Positions 42,179 to 43,062 of a DNA stretch of 43,062 bases are shown piece after piece. A model generated the notes under the pieces. The model worked only from the letters and a program-made list of their open reading frames with translations, was not told the DNA's origin and did not search any database. A program made the translations under genes and the position numbers. The stretch is from Oscillospiraceae bacterium (GTDB lineage: Bacteria > Bacillota > Clostridia > Oscillospirales > Oscillospiraceae). The stretch spans positions 1-43,062 of the forward strand of contig SVKR01000064.1 in the NCBI GenBank assembly GCA_015068365.1, given 5' to 3'. The first letter of the stretch is position 1; each line of letters starts with the position of its first letter.

Positions 42179-43062
42179 ATGGACAATACAAATGACGTAA
42201 TTGATATTAACGATATTTGGAGTGTACGACGCGCACTTGAATTTAGGTTTTCGTTGAATAAAGTTCAATTTCAAGATGGAGATGAAATCATCGTCCCTTG
42301 CATTGCTCTTTATGACACCGATACGGATGCATTAATCTGCTGCCCTTGTTTAGAGACTTGGTACTTGTATTTAGATGAAGAACGCCCAAAAGAAAGGACT
42401 ACCATTCGACGCCGAGCAATCAATATCACTCGTTTTCTTAATTATCTTCTTCATGAAACCCCGATTTTAGATCTTAGTTCAGTCAACAGAATAATTCTAC
42501 ATTCATTCCTCGAAAGCTGCAAGGATGTCGATCCGGATACTTGGTCTCGGATTAAGTCGGATGTCTTTAATTTTCTGAGTGTCTATTACTGCTGTAATCA
42601 AAACAATGACAAGTTGACATTTCAATATTCTCTCACAGATCTTTTATCAAAAACTGGCTTTCTCCCAAAAAACTGGACGAACAACGATGAACAGAAATAC
42701 TCATCTTTGGGCGTAAAACCCCCAAAAAAGACTAAAAAAAAGAATCGGTATTTCCCGCGGGACTATCTCCCTCTTTTGCTATATGTATGTGAGATATACG
42801 ACCCCATGATAGCGCTTGCTGTTGCGCTTTGCGCTTATGCGGGCTTAAGAGTGGGCGAAGTCGTAAACCTCACGTGGGGTCGTATTAAGCTAATCAATAC
42901 GGGGTTTAATCGAATTGGAAAAATCGAACTGGATATCACCGATGAAGCTCAATTCGCAAAAGAGTGGAGAGGAACGGAGTTCGGAAACATAAAAAAACCT
43001 CGATTCCAAAATGTTTTCCAGGATATTGTGTATCGAGTGTTAGAATTACTGGACAAACATGA
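42179..43062 (+). CDS. Tyrosine recombinase/site-specific integrase, 3'-truncated by the window end
   Basis: Open frame from ATG 42179 (aggtgag RBS) to the window end; MDNTNDVIDINDIWSVRRALEF..., LALCAYAGLRVGEVVNLTWGRIKLIN gives the first catalytic Arg; C-terminal motifs lie outside. Confidence 0.8.
   Translation, partial: MDNTNDVIDINDIWSVRRALEFRFSLNKVQFQDGDEIIVPCIALYDTDTDALICCPCLETWYLYLDEERPKERTTIRRRAINITRFLNYLLHETPILDLSSVNRIILHSFLESCKDVDPDTWSRIKSDVFNFLSVYYCCNQNNDKLTFQYSLTDLLSKTGFLPKNWTNNDEQKYSSLGVKPPKKTKKKNRYFPRDYLPLLLYVCEIYDPMIALAVALCAYAGLRVGEVVNLTWGRIKLINTGFNRIGKIELDITDEAQFAKEWRGTEFGNIKKPRFQNVFQDIVYRVLELLDKH

Noticed and set aside
1-43062. CRISPR arrays, rRNA or tRNA genes
   Set aside because: No regularly spaced direct-repeat array was noticed, and no rRNA or tRNA-like sequence was recognised by eye; a scan with tRNAscan-SE/Infernal/CRISPRCasFinder would be decisive.

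Overview
The window comes from a GC-rich Firmicute chromosome, probably a gut Oscillospiraceae-like clostridium (judged from gene content only). Left flank, about 0-9.4 kb: P-type Ca2+ ATPase, CorA-like transporter, VOC protein, ABM-type monooxygenase, SfsA, a CotF-like spore coat protein, then an accessory patch with tandem XRE regulators, a SLOG-like protein, a lipoprotein, an orphan Phd-type antitoxin, a decayed RelE toxin and a truncated integrase. Core, about 9.6-38.7 kb: one divergent locus. The leftward arm has a SpoIIE-type phosphatase, an RsbW-like kinase and a STAS protein (a partner switch), a C39-peptidase ABC exporter pair of the NHLP/NHLM type with a short HlyD-like protein, a 1503-aa SLH surface protein, a membrane acyltransferase and an unusual STAS-AMP-ligase fusion. 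The rightward arm has an XRE-REC response regulator, a LytS/YesM-type histidine kinase, a small SLH protein, a subtilase, a 56-aa double-glycine-type leader peptide and a 2862-aa SLH protein. Main discovery: a 13-bp palindrome, CCACA-N3-TGTGG, occurs at three intergenic sites and is centred 36-37 bp upstream of the -10 of four predicted promoters. One copy lies exactly between the two divergent -35 boxes. This ties the exporter, ligase/acyltransferase/SLH, two-component and subtilase/peptide/SLH units into one apparent regulon. I propose a two-component-controlled, partner-switch-gated peptide export and surface-remodelling system. Right flank, 38.8-43 kb: accessory or mobile-like DNA with a zinc-ribbon HTH protein, an XRE switch with three matching operators, an XRE-HNH nuclease fusion and a tyrosine recombinase that runs off the window. 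All functional claims rest on reading motifs by eye; no database search was run.
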